From: Ostrinia nubilalis
Taxonomy: Eukaryota > Arthropoda > Insecta > Lepidoptera > Crambidae
Reading direction: 5' to 3'
NCBI RefSeq assembly: GCF_963855985.1
Contig: NC_087108.1
Location: forward strand, 10,868,001-10,932,000
DNA length: 64,000 nt
Position numbers and translations under genes: made by a program. Under the pieces are notes generated by a model. That model saw nothing but the letters and a program-made list of their open reading frames with translations. It ran no database searches and was not told the DNA's origin. Below, piece by piece: positions 1 through 9,576 of this stretch (positions within the stretch are counted from its first letter, which is position 1; each line of letters starts with the position of its first letter).

Positions 1-15
1 CGCAGCCGGTAGGAT
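1..15 (+). other. Primer-binding site, complementary to tRNA-Ser 3' end
   Basis: The first 15 bases, CGCAGCCGGTAGGAT, are the reverse complement of the 3' end of an insect tRNA-Ser of the AGA/CGA type as I remember it. The TGG that pairs with the tRNA CCA tail would fall just upstream, so the window opens 3 bases inside the site. tRNA-Ser priming is known for TED, 17.6 and 297. Confidence 0.75.
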
Positions 16-121
16 CTCGCGTCGCGATAATCAAAGTATAACGATTATATCGGTCTTGAGCAATCGCGGTTAGGCTATCAAGTCTACAACGGCGGGATCC
101 ACGAACCAAACAAATAAGTCA

Positions 122-160
122 AGCAGCAGCAGCAGCAGCAGCAGCACCAGCAGCAGCAGC
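122..160 (+). repeat. AGC/CAG trinucleotide repeat in retroelement leader
   Basis: A near-perfect run of about 13 AGC units with one ACC interruption, within the untranslated leader of the retroelement between the primer-binding site and gag. Confidence 0.9.
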
Positions 161-176
161 GGCACACCGAGAAGAT

Positions 177-200
177 ATGGGGGTGAGCGGCAAGTGAGTA
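177..200 (+). promoter_or_regulatory. Candidate leader mini-ORF and splice donor for env mRNA
   Basis: An ATG at 177 opens a six-codon frame (MGVSGK) that runs into a strong donor-like sequence, CAA|GTGAGTA, with GT at 194-195. Errantivirus env is generally made from a spliced RNA joining a leader exon to env. A leader exon carrying its own ATG would suit this env, whose frame lacks a signal peptide. The matching acceptor near 5390-5410 is not obvious, so this is inference. Confidence 0.35.
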
Positions 201-382
201 AACCTCTTCGCTACCGTTTTTGTACCATTCTTCCCAAATTTTTGTAACGTTCTTTATCCCAAATCATAATAAACGTTACTGCTCGTAGTTCCTTCCACTT
301 TAAGGATTACGCCAGCGCTTAGTAATAGGAAAGAAATATTTTGAAATTGTTTATTTTATCAGAAAATTGTTAATTAATTAAA

Positions 383-1657
383 ATGGAACATATAAATGTT
401 ATACCTAGTGAAATGTTAAATTTAATACCGAAGTTTGAAGGCGACGGTAAAACATTGAATTTATTCCTAAGAAAATGTCAATATGTTATAAATATATATA
501 GAGGCCCTGATGAAAATGTAACACAAAACAGTTATGTATTTCATGCGATAACTAGTAGATTAGTAGGACGCGCAGCGGCATTGTTAAGCGAGCGCGAAGA
601 TATTAATACATGGATAGCATTAAAACAAGTGTTAACCCAGCATTTTGGAGACCCCAGATCGGAAGCTTGCATAGCGATCGAACTAGAACAAATTAAAATC
701 AAACATGGAGAGTCGTATAGCGAGTTATGTCATCGTATTCAGAATGTTAAGAGCACACTGATGTCCAAAGTCAACATGATTGAGGACGAAGGCATTAAAG
801 CAGCTAAAGTAATTATATACGATAATACCGCGTTAAATGTCTTTCTATTCAATCTAACTGAAGACATGATTAGAGTGATTAGACTTAGAGGTTGTACCAC
901 ATTAGAACAAGCCCTAAGCATTGTGACTGAGGAGGAAAACTTCCAATTTCAGTATAATATGAAAAATAAGAACAAAGGAGTCACACCTACTCCTAGTAAA
1001 CCCAGTTTTACCCAATCTCAACCGGCATTTAAACCGAATTTCGTATCGCCAACTCAAGCATTTAAGTTTGGCATACCTTTCAATAATAATAATCCATTCA
1101 AACAAAACTTCACACCTTTCAATAGGTTTAACCCAAATGGACAAAACTTCAGATATAATATGCCACAGAATCCTAATAATATGTCCAATCAACCCAAGTT
1201 TGTTTTCTCAAACCAGAATCCACAAAATTTCAGATTCCAGCCTAATCAAAATCCTAGACCTATTTATAGAATGCCTAGCAATAATAACAATCACTACAGA
1301 CCTAATCCATATTCGGTTCCAATGAATCGATTCAATCAATTCCCACAACAAAATAACCAATTTAAATTCGGATTAAGCAACCCACCTTTGGCGCAGCGTC
1401 CCTCATACAAGTTGGACACTGATGTTTCAATGCGTTCAGCAGCTCCAATCCATCATAACTTAATAAATAACCCTGAAACCCCGGAAACACTCTTTTACGA
1501 GCCCGAGCCCGAGAGTCCCGAGGACCAGTACTATTATTACTACGACGATCAGTACGAGAACGTACCTCAGTACGAATCAGAGCAAATAGTAGAACCGGAA
1601 ACTCATAATGACGAAAATTTTCAAATAGAAGCCTCACCGGATATAAATCGGAAGTGA
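383..1657 (+). CDS. gag: Gag polyprotein of errantivirus
   Basis: A 424-residue structural protein that would assemble the particle and package the RNA. The N-terminal half (about residues 10-190) is helical and matches the general look of the Ty3/gypsy capsid region, including the LIPKFEG-type opening and a conserved run near HFGDPRSEA. The rest is rich in Asn, Pro, Gln and Phe (about residues 200-330), with no CCHC zinc knuckle, as in many errantiviruses. The C-terminus is acidic and tyrosine-rich. The ATG at 383 follows a long AT-rich leader. The frame ends in TGA at 1655-1657 and overlaps pol, which lies in the -1 frame. Confidence 0.9.
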   Translation: MEHINVIPSEMLNLIPKFEGDGKTLNLFLRKCQYVINIYRGPDENVTQNSYVFHAITSRLVGRAAALLSEREDINTWIALKQVLTQHFGDPRSEACIAIELEQIKIKHGESYSELCHRIQNVKSTLMSKVNMIEDEGIKAAKVIIYDNTALNVFLFNLTEDMIRVIRLRGCTTLEQALSIVTEEENFQFQYNMKNKNKGVTPTPSKPSFTQSQPAFKPNFVSPTQAFKFGIPFNNNNPFKQNFTPFNRFNPNGQNFRYNMPQNPNNMSNQPKFVFSNQNPQNFRFQPNQNPRPIYRMPSNNNNHYRPNPYSVPMNRFNQFPQQNNQFKFGLSNPPLAQRPSYKLDTDVSMRSAAPIHHNLINNPETPETLFYEPEPESPEDQYYYYYDDQYENVPQYESEQIVEPETHNDENFQIEASPDINRK

Positions 1658-4600
1658 TAAATCTAAATTATTATGACGGAATGTTAAGATTGCCACACGT
1701 GTTAATACCTGAAATTAAAGCAAAGTTTATGATAGATACGGGAAGTACACGATCGTTCATAAGCCCGAAAAAGGCTAACGAGTATTTCAATGCCTATAAA
1801 TATGTAGAGCCATTTGAAGTCATTAGCACGCACGCGCGTAGTAGCCATAACGAAGTAATCCATATTCCATTATTAAAATCATTTGCAACCACAGGAAGTC
1901 ATAAGTTTTACGTGTATAACGTAGACAATCGTTTCGATGGCTTGATAGGTAGCGACTTGTTAAAACAGTTGGGCGCTACCATAGACATGGACAAACAAAT
2001 ATTAAAAACTCATAACGCACAGTTGCGAATAATATATAGCCCACCATATGAAGTAACTATAGCACCGCGATCCGAGTCACGTGTTAAAATCCCCACCACT
2101 GTGTCAGAGGGTGACGCAATAATTAATTATACTAACTTCGGACAAGGCGTCCGTATGCCCAGTGCTCTCGTGAGCTGTCAACGAAGTTACGCGTATACCG
2201 TGATCCAAAATAGTTCGGATAACTATATAACAATAACTATATCTAAACCATTCGCAGTAGAACCGTACAGTGTCAGTGAAATAGCAGTTAATAATATCAG
2301 TGACGCACCGCAAGGTTATGAGATCGACGAAGTGTTACAGCAGAATCTGGAAAAACTCAGGTTAGAACATATGAATGATGAGGAAAGAAAGGTTATTAGG
2401 AATCTTTGCTATGAATACCGTGATATCTTTTATTGTGAAAAAATACCTTTGAGCTTTTCGAACAATGTAAAACACCAAATCCGTACAAAAAATGAGGATC
2501 CTATTTACGTAAGACCATATAGGTTACCTCAAGTCCAGACAGACGAAATTAACAAACAAGTGGAAAAACTTTTATTAGATAATGTAATTCAGGAATCACA
2601 TTCCCCGTGGAATGCTCCAGTGCATCTAGTTCCAAAAAAAATGGATGCATCAGGTGAAAGAAAATTTAGGATGGTCATTGATTACAGACGTTTAAATGAA
2701 ATCACAATCGACGATAAATACCCATTACCCAACATCGCGGATCTTTTTGATAAACTAGGAAAATCAATTTACTTTACCACCTTGGATTTAGCAAGTGGGT
2801 ACCATCAAATCGAGATAGATGAGGATGACAGACAGAAAACAGCATTCAGCACCCAAGCGGGTCACTACGAATTTCTGCGCATGCCGTTCGGTTTAAAAAC
2901 CGCGCCGGCGACGTTCCAACGCGCAATGGATAACGTACTGCGTGGGTTACAAGGAATGCACTGTTTAGTCTACCTTGATGACATCATAGTTTACAGTAAT
3001 AGCTTACAGGAACACATTCAGAGCTTAAGAAAGATATTTGATCGCTTAAGAGAAACCAACCTTAAAATCCAATTAGATAAATCTGAATTTTTACGCAAGG
3101 AAGTCTTGTACTTAGGACACACAATCACTAAGGAAGGTCTTAAACCGAACAATGACAAAATTAAAGCCATCTTAGATTTCCCTATTCCCACAACTACAAC
3201 AGAAATCAAAAGTTTCTTAGGTCTTATAGGTTACTATAGGAAGTTTATAAAAGACTTCGCCAAAATAACACAGCCACTTACCAGTTGTCTAAAAAAACGC
3301 AATAAAATAATAATTGATGACAAATACAAATCCGCTTTCCAAACATGTAAAGAACTTTTAACAAACGCACCATTGTTACAATATCCCGATTTCGAGAAAC
3401 CGTTTGTTCTAACAACAGACGCCTCTAACTTCGCTATCGGAGCCGTATTATCACAAGGAACTGTAGGCAGCGATAAACCGGTCGCCTACGCAAGTCGTAC
3501 ACTGAACGAAGCCGAGACGCGATACAGTACCATCGAAAAAGAATTACTAGCCATAATTTGGGCAGCAAAGCATTTCAGACCGTATTTGTATGGTAGAAAG
3601 TTTACAATCTACACCGATCACAGACCACTAGCATGGTTAAATTCAATAAAGGAACCCAACAGTAAACTCACCAGATGGAAGTTACGTTTAGCGGAATTTG
3701 ATTATGACATCATATATAAAAATGGTAAACAAAACAGCAACGCTGACGCGTTATCCCGAATTAAATTAAACGCACTCACCGATGATGATAATATGTCAAT
3801 GCAGGTAAATATAGACAATGATAAACCATCAAGTATAGTGACAATTTCATCAGATTCCAGTAATTCAATTAATTCCCAAAAACGCGTAGAAAAAGACGAT
3901 TACGGAGCTATTAGATCACCATCAAATAGTAGCACAATATCAGCACCAGAAAGTAGTTCACATTCCGCAACAGCACACTCCGCTAAAGACATAGATACCA
4001 TAGGTATACCCATATTAAATGAAGCAATAGACACGAAACCTAATCAAATTATAGTAGATTCTTGGGGATTAGACAAGTTAGAAGTAGTCAATGTTTCTAA
4101 CTCAAAACAACGCATTTTAGAAATCAATTTACCATTAAATCGCCCTGATCTAATTAAAGACTTCTTAAAACGATATACCCGACCTAAAGTAAAACATTTT
4201 ATCCACTTCACTGACCCTAATCATCGTAAACTATTTGTAGAAACAATAATAGCATTATTTAAAAAAGATACTGTACATTTCTTTGAATGCACAGAGCGTA
4301 TCATTCATATAACAGACGAACAAGAACAACGCGCTATAGTACTAACTTATCACACCGGAACAACATGTCATCGTGGAATACGAGAAACAATAATGCGTCT
4401 TAAACGCACTTACTTTTGGAGTAAAATGGAAGAAACTGTTTCCAGCATCATAAATGCATGTGAAACTTGTAAACAAATGAAATATAATAGAAAACCTTTT
4501 AAGCCCGAACTACAGTTAACGCAAACTCAAACAAAACCATTTCAGGAAATTTTTATGGATCTGTTTAGTATAGAAGGCAAATACTATCTTACAATCGTAG

Positions 4601-5388
4601 ACGCGTTTAGTAAGCTAGGACAGGCTATGGAAATACCTAATAGATCTACACCGGAAGTAGTTAGAGCATTGCTAAAGTATTTATCATTTTATGGAGTTCC
4701 GACAAAAATCAATTGCGACCCAGGCTCAGAATTCAATAACGCCCTTTTAAAAGAAATGTTAACATTTAATAAAGTGGAATTACACATAGGTACTCCACAT
4801 AACCCCAACTCAATGGGAATCGTTGAAAGATTCCACTCAACACTAATCGAGATTTACAGACTCGCTAAATTCGAACAAAAATTCACAGACGCCGCAGCCG
4901 TAATGACATATGCAATACTGGCATACAATCAAACGATTCACTCAACGACAGGTTTAACGCCTTTTGAAGTAACTTTTGGACACACGGACTCCTCAAGCCC
5001 GTTTAACGTAGATTTTAATCAGCAATATACGCAACAGCTAGTAAAGGAACACGTAAGAAAAACGAAACATTTATACAAATATTTAACCGATAAAATTATT
5101 GAAACTAAAGAAAGCATTAGGAACAAACGCGGCGGTGAAACTGAATTCGACATCCAAATGGGTGATACAGTGTTTATAAAAGGCGTGAATGAAAGACGAA
5201 GTAAGGATAAACCCCGTTATCAAAAAGCACAAGTCTCAGGTGAAATAGTTAGAAACACAGTCCCTGTAATATCAAAAAATAGACCCACTAAAGTTCCAAT
5301 TAAAGACATAAGGCGTCCTCCGCAGGTGCCTCATCCTGATGATGATCCTGACAATCCGCGCCCGGGCCCTTCAACTCGACAAACTTGA
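1612..5388 (+). CDS. pol: Pol polyprotein: protease, reverse transcriptase, RNase H, integrase
   Basis: Replication and integration polyprotein, made as a Gag-Pol fusion by the -1 shift. Numbering from the GTG at 1654: the aspartic protease has DTG at residues 28-30; reverse transcriptase carries YLDD at 440-443 and an SPWNAP motif; RNase H has its acidic residues near TTDAS (Asp 589) and YTDHRP (Asp 655); integrase has the His/Cys finger starting at His 900 with CETC at 936-939, and a catalytic Asp 969, Asp 1022, Glu 1058 triad (DD35E spacing). It has no ATG of its own near the start, which fits frameshift expression. No stop or frameshift interrupts it over 1,244 codons. It ends in TGA 10 bases before the env ATG. 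Confidence 0.96.
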   Translation, partial: RKFSNRSLTGYKSEVINLNYYDGMLRLPHVLIPEIKAKFMIDTGSTRSFISPKKANEYFNAYKYVEPFEVISTHARSSHNEVIHIPLLKSFATTGSHKFYVYNVDNRFDGLIGSDLLKQLGATIDMDKQILKTHNAQLRIIYSPPYEVTIAPRSESRVKIPTTVSEGDAIINYTNFGQGVRMPSALVSCQRSYAYTVIQNSSDNYITITISKPFAVEPYSVSEIAVNNISDAPQGYEIDEVLQQNLEKLRLEHMNDEERKVIRNLCYEYRDIFYCEKIPLSFSNNVKHQIRTKNEDPIYVRPYRLPQVQTDEINKQVEKLLLDNVIQESHSPWNAPVHLVPKKMDASGERKFRMVIDYRRLNEITIDDKYPLPNIADLFDKLGKSIYFTTLDLASGYHQIEIDEDDRQKTAFSTQAGHYEFLRMPFGLKTAPATFQRAMDNVLRGLQGMHCLVYLDDIIVYSNSLQEHIQSLRKIFDRLRETNLKIQLDKSEFLRKEVLYLGHTITKEGLKPNNDKIKAILDFPIPTTTTEIKSFLGLIGYYRKFIKDFAKITQPLTSCLKKRNKIIIDDKYKSAFQTCKELLTNAPLLQYPDFEKPFVLTTDASNFAIGAVLSQGTVGSDKPVAYASRTLNEAETRYSTIEKELLAIIWAAKHFRPYLYGRKFTIYTDHRPLAWLNSIKEPNSKLTRWKLRLAEFDYDIIYKNGKQNSNADALSRIKLNALTDDDNMSMQVNIDNDKPSSIVTISSDSSNSINSQKRVEKDDYGAIRSPSNSSTISAPESSSHSATAHSAKDIDTIGIPILNEAIDTKPNQIIVDSWGLDKLEVVNVSNSKQRILEINLPLNRPDLIKDFLKRYTRPKVKHFIHFTDPNHRKLFVETIIALFKKDTVHFFECTERIIHITDEQEQRAIVLTYHTGTTCHRGIRETIMRLKRTYFWSKMEETVSSIINACETCKQMKYNRKPFKPELQLTQTQTKPFQEIFMDLFSIEGKYYLTIVDAFSKLGQAMEIPNRSTPEVVRALLKYLSFYGVPTKINCDPGSEFNNALLKEMLTFNKVELHIGTPHNPNSMGIVERFHSTLIEIYRLAKFEQKFTDAAAVMTYAILAYNQTIHSTTGLTPFEVTFGHTDSSSPFNVDFNQQYTQQLVKEHVRKTKHLYKYLTDKIIETKESIRNKRGGETEFDIQMGDTVFIKGVNERRSKDKPRYQKAQVSGEIVRNTVPVISKNRPTKVPIKDIRRPPQVPHPDDDPDNPRPGPSTRQT
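1615..1621 (+). promoter_or_regulatory. -1 ribosomal frameshift slippery site A_AAT_TTT
   Basis: In the gag frame the codons read gaA AAT TTT, a textbook X_XXY_YYZ heptamer. The pol frame has a TGA at 1609-1611 and is open from 1612, so the heptamer sits within the first few bases in which a shift is possible. It lies 12 codons before the gag stop. Downstream RNA structure was not modelled. Confidence 0.88.
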
Positions 5389-5397
5389 TACGATACC

Positions 5398-6717
5398 ATG
5401 ATTAAAGAATTAAAAACGAATCAAGACGCTATTGCAAATAAAGTAACGATCTTATCCGAAATGGCGGGTATTATAGCCAATAATACCAATGCTACTCGAC
5501 ACAATTTCGCCCAAATCAATAAAGAGCTATTAATAATTACAAGACAGATAAATCAAAGTAACGTAGAAAAATTAGAAAACAAGATCATTCAAGTATTTCA
5601 TATATTTATTCATAACTTTCAAACGATCTTTACACATTTGGACGATATTGAAACCGCTATAGCTTTTAGTAGACTTAAGGTGTTACATCAATCAATAATC
5701 GATAATAAGGAATTGTTAAATGTATTAAAACAGATCGAAATAACTAATAAGTTAGTATTCCCAGCTAAATTAGCGAATTTAGTTAAAATTGAACAGACCA
5801 TAGAGTTAAAAGCATATTTTAAAGAAAGACAGATAACGTTTATTATGAGCATCCCCTTGGTTACACCCGACATATATAATTACTATAGAGTAATTCCTTT
5901 ACCCATCCTTAATAAAAATAATATCACCACCATCCTTGCACCTAAATCCCCTTTTATCCTGGTACAAGAGGCGAAAACTTGGTCGCTCCCCTCACCATGC
6001 CAGGAGATCGACGAAAACCTTCATCTATGCAGAAATGTGGATACTACTACACAAGAACAGGACTTATGCACTTCAAGCTTAATGAAATCGGAAACTAACA
6101 CTTCCATGTGCAAACCTATAGCCGTGGAAATCAATAACTTGTACATCAGATCTTTTTATGAAAACTGGTGGATTGTGTATTCCAGAAATCCGGTAACCCT
6201 GAAGGAAACTTGCAAGGGGGAAATCACGAGAAAACAACTTCGTGGCACTTACCTGGTTGGAATGGACGGAGTATGCGATCTCCAAATACAAAAGGTAACT
6301 CTCAGACGACGCCACTCTGGAGCGAGAGGCTTCAAATACCATAAAACAGCAAAGATAAACTTACCTGAAGTAGCACAAGGCCCTGTTAACGCAGATGAAG
6401 TAAAACCTGTAAACCTGGACGACATCAACTTGGACAACTTGCAGCTTTTGGCGTACGCGCTGAAATCTCCCGAAAAACAAGTGTTAAGTGATGCAGTGAT
6501 AAACATAAAAAGTGTTAGTGTTGGCACGGTAATTTTATATGTTATAATTGTGTTAGTTATAAGTATAGTTATATTTTATAAAATAAAGAAAATGTACCCA
6601 AATTTATGTAATCGAAACCCTCCGATTCCAATTAAGCAATCGGATGATTTCGAACTTAAGGAGGGAGGAGTTATGTCCTCCAACATGCCATCACGCATTA
6701 TCCAAGTACCTAAATAA
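5398..6717 (+). CDS. env: Env-like membrane glycoprotein, lacking an N-terminal signal and cleavage region
   Basis: A 439-residue product in the envelope position of the errantivirus. The first 120 residues are heptad-like and Asn/Ile-rich, resembling the part of baculovirus F/errantivirus Env that follows the fusion peptide. A cysteine-rich ectodomain lies at about residues 195-300, one membrane segment at about 376-398, and a short cytoplasmic tail follows. I see no signal peptide, furin-type site or fusion peptide in the frame. Either an upstream exon supplies the start by splicing, or the N-terminal half has been lost. The ATG at 5398 is in the pol frame, three codons after the pol stop. 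The coding end lies inside the 3' LTR. Whether it is functional is unknown. Confidence 0.8.
   Translation: MIKELKTNQDAIANKVTILSEMAGIIANNTNATRHNFAQINKELLIITRQINQSNVEKLENKIIQVFHIFIHNFQTIFTHLDDIETAIAFSRLKVLHQSIIDNKELLNVLKQIEITNKLVFPAKLANLVKIEQTIELKAYFKERQITFIMSIPLVTPDIYNYYRVIPLPILNKNNITTILAPKSPFILVQEAKTWSLPSPCQEIDENLHLCRNVDTTTQEQDLCTSSLMKSETNTSMCKPIAVEINNLYIRSFYENWWIVYSRNPVTLKETCKGEITRKQLRGTYLVGMDGVCDLQIQKVTLRRRHSGARGFKYHKTAKINLPEVAQGPVNADEVKPVNLDDINLDNLQLLAYALKSPEKQVLSDAVINIKSVSVGTVILYVIIVLVISIVIFYKIKKMYPNLCNRNPPIPIKQSDDFELKEGGVMSSNMPSRIIQVPK
6658..6668 (+). other. Polypurine tract
   Basis: AAGGAGGGAGG directly abuts the predicted LTR start and would prime plus-strand synthesis. It lies within the env coding sequence. 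Confidence 0.8.
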
Positions 6718-7075
6718 GCATTAAGATAACGAAATAAGCATATTAAGCATTTATCATTGATATCATATTACAATAACAACCTAAACTGCTGATGCTGAGT
6801 CGGGATAATTGAAATCAACATCCTGCAGTTCCCGGTAGACGCCTCACGCCACCGGACCGATAATCAGCCCTATATAAGGAGCCCGTGATGATGGTATTAA
6901 TACATTAGATTTTAGGCTTCCCACTTCGAAGCACCTTAGGTTAGTTAGGCTAGTAACGTTCAATCGCTGAACACTTAGTTGTAATTTTGTACTTTATAAC
7001 TTCATTAAAAATCATTGAAAGTTTAAAGTTGTAGTTTTTTTATAAAGTCTGCTCGCCGCACAAACTTGACTAACT
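6669..7075 (+). repeat. 3' LTR of errantivirus
   Basis: A 407-bp LTR delimited by the inverted ends AGTTA (6669-6673) and TAACT (7071-7075). It follows the polypurine tract directly. TATATAA at 6871 is a likely promoter element and ATTAAA at 7004 a likely polyadenylation signal. Its first 49 bases also encode the env C-terminus and stop. The next four bases, AAAG, would be the target duplication, but the left flank is not in the window. Confidence 0.8.
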
Positions 7076-8292
7076 AAAGTATATTATAATTATGTATATA
7101 CCTAACATAACGTAAACACCCGTCGGGGAAATAGGATCAATGTGTCATACGATTTAGAGTAATAAGTTTATATAAGTTTATCAGCATAAAATATTTGCTT
7201 ATTAGATATTGTAGTTAGTTTTTAAGTTTATTGCATGTTACCTAGGACTTGCTGATTGAAGTTTAAAATATGTTTATTTTGTATTTACTGCGTTATGTTG
7301 CACATACTAGATAACTTTGAGTGTGTAATTATATACTTAAGCATTGGTATCAATGTCATGTTTATAATTGGGAACTCAATATATCTATACTTTAAAATAA
7401 GTCTTGCTGCACTATCTGTACTTCATTTACTTATAAATACATTAAATATGTTCACCTTTACGGAGGGGGAATGATTTGATGTATTCATGCTATAGCTATA
7501 CCTACGCATCTATATTGTATCAAGTGTCGACGCGCTGCGTTTCTTTTCTAAATAAACCAGTCAGTCGCGGACCACCGTGTTATCAATTTGCTCCCGTAGT
7601 TAGTACCTATATCGATATACATACACCACAATAATACCTACTTATGTGACAAATTGCCGGAAAGATAGTCTTATGGCAACAAAAAGAGTGTCCTTGGAAC
7701 ACAAGGCAAGTACATAATTTATTCATACATTCTGTCTACTCTACATACCACATGATTTCTTTGTCCTTTGATAGATAATAATTATTACAGGTTATATTAT
7801 GTGCTATGCATTAAGATGCATCCATTTCATACCAAGGCACTGATGGTATGAAGAAGCATTTGGAATTACTTAACCAATGCTCTCAATACCCCCAACATAC
7901 TCGGAGAAGTAGGTAGGTACTCATGCCTACATAAGATTTATCCATGAACTATTTTATACAAATGTACCTACCTACATATGCATTCAGTTCTTAAGATCAT
8001 ACAGAACAAAACACAACAGGGTGATTCCATACCTTTGCTCGTAAGTGTTTTAGCCAGAAAGTTTTAGATCTTAATAAACTTATTTACCTAAACTAATAAC
8101 TATAAAATTAATGTTATAGTATTCTACTCATCAACATTTATTAATCATTACAGGTACCTACCCTACCCAAACCTTACAAAGATCCAGCTCCGGCACAGAA
8201 TAAGTAATAGGACCAAGGTTCCTGGGCACACTTAAGAAATACCATCAACACTTGCGGGCAAATAGACATTAATGGGATTAAAACAAAATATA
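7076..8292. other. Gene-free stretch with a possible short LTR
   Basis: No convincing coding region. The frame at 7256-7474 is hydrophobic but begins with TTG and has no family resemblance. At 7462-7470 the purine run GGAGGGGGA precedes TGATTTGATG; a TG...CA segment (7472-7585) with AATAAA at 7551 could be a short LTR of another retroelement. No target duplication was seen. Confidence 0.4.
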
Positions 8293-8593
8293 CACTCAGC
8301 GGCACGGAATTTGGCCCAAGCCTAAACACCCAGATATGAGGCCAAATAGGTGTTGTATACCTAAGTTTCGTGTGACATGTTAACAGAACATTTGTTTTTG
8401 TTAATTTAAGAGGCTAGATTTATAAAAAAATGCGTCTGTTTAACTTTTTTGACTCTAGAAACGCATTTCGTTGTTGTAGCGTAAAGAGTACGGGTAAGTT
8501 TAAATTCGATATTAAATGTTTTAAGGGTTTGGCGTTTTGCTTTTGTTTTTAAATTCATCTTAGGGTTATTCTCATTTCCATAATTTGAGAATA

Positions 8594-9154
8594 ATGCCCA
8601 TTACTCCAGCTCAAGTTGCTCAAATAGTGTTGCTTAGAAGTCAAGGGCGTATGCAGCGGGAGATGGCTGAAACTTTCAATTTATGGCGTAAAAACTTAAG
8701 ATACACGTTAAAAAGGCATGACCACACCGCTTTTTACACAAGAAGACCAAGAAGTGGGGAATTAAGGTGTAAATCAGCGCGCGACGACCCGATTATCGTG
8801 CTTGCAATATCAAGAAATCGGGTTCTCACTACGTTTGAGATACGCCAGCGTTTACAAACAGCAAGCCCAGTGAATATCAGTGAGCACACAATAAGAAGAA
8901 GGATGGAGGATCATAACCTGCATACTCGAAGACCAGTTCGAGGACCAGAACTTCTCCAATACCTTCGCGAAGTGCGACTTACGTTTTCTAGAGAACATGC
9001 AAATTGGACGTTAGACTTATGGAGTAAACTCTTTATGAAAACTGTCTGTTTGCGTAGTAACTCTTCTCCGCACCTTCTCTATACACTTCCACGGCCGTCT
9101 GGAGCTCTTAAGGTGGCTTTGCAATCATCGATCCATAGAACTTTACTCCATTAG
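8594..9154 (+). pseudogene. Tc1-like transposase, N-terminal part (left arm)
   Basis: From the ATG at 8594 the frame gives the DNA-binding half of a Tc1-type transposase. A helix-turn-helix opens with MPITPAQVAQIVLLRSQG, a GRPR-like linker region surrounds RRPRSGE, and a second helix-turn-helix ends at LTFSREHANW. Homology stops after about residue 140, where the sequence crosses into the other arm; the remaining frame to 9154 is read from the antisense of the inverted copy. The catalytic DDE domain is absent, so the product cannot transpose DNA. Confidence 0.85.
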
Positions 9155-9576
9155 CCTTGCGTCCATTTTGCATGTTCTCTAGAAAACGTAAGTCGCACTT
9201 CGCGAAGGTATCGGAGAAGTTCTGGTCCTCGAGCTGGTCTTGGAGTATGCAGGTTATGACCCTCCATCATTCTTCTTATTGTATGCTCACTGACATTCAC
9301 TGGGCTTGCTGTTTGTAAACGCTGGCGTATCTCAAACGTAGTGAGAACCCGATTTCTTGATATTGCAAGCACGATAATCGGGTCGTCGCGCGCTGATTTA
9401 CACCTTAATTCCCCACTTCTTGGTCTTCTTGTGTAAAAGGCGGTGTGGTCATGCCTTTTTAACGTGTATCTTAAGTTTGTACGCCATAAATTGAAAGTTT
9501 CAGCCATCTCCCGCTGCATACGCCCTTGACTTCTAAGCAACACAATTTGAGCAACTTGAGCCGGAGTAATGGGCAT
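9022..9576 (-). pseudogene. Tc1-like transposase, N-terminal part (right arm)
   Basis: The inverted copy of the same gene. It starts at ATG 9576 and is open for about 142 codons to LTFSREHAKWTQG. Past its stop at 9151, other frames of the central spacer still read like the start of the Tc1 catalytic domain: a decayed VLWIDD in place of the usual VLFTDES, then APDGRG and a stop. This side therefore kept slightly more of the ancestor before the deletion that created the palindrome. The rest of the DDE domain is missing. Confidence 0.82.

Larger units (their letters stand above)
1..7075 (+). mobile_element. Errantivirus-type endogenous retrovirus (Ty3/gypsy), 5' LTR outside window
   Basis: A retrovirus-like LTR element that enters the window at its primer-binding site. 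It contains, in order, an untranslated leader, gag, pol, env, a polypurine tract and the 3' LTR. The pol order is protease, reverse transcriptase, RNase H, integrase, which is the Ty3/gypsy order, and an env gene places it with insect errantiviruses such as TED, 17.6 and gypsy. All three reading frames are free of stops, so the insertion looks recent. The tRNA-Ser primer, the -1 gag-pol shift and the AGTTA...TAACT LTR ends are all as expected for that group. Age could be measured by comparing the two LTRs, but the 5' copy is off the left edge. Confidence 0.93.

Noticed and set aside
7256..7474. Hydrophobic 72-residue frame
   Set aside because: Starts with TTG in AT-rich DNA, has no signature residues and no promoter or termination signal.
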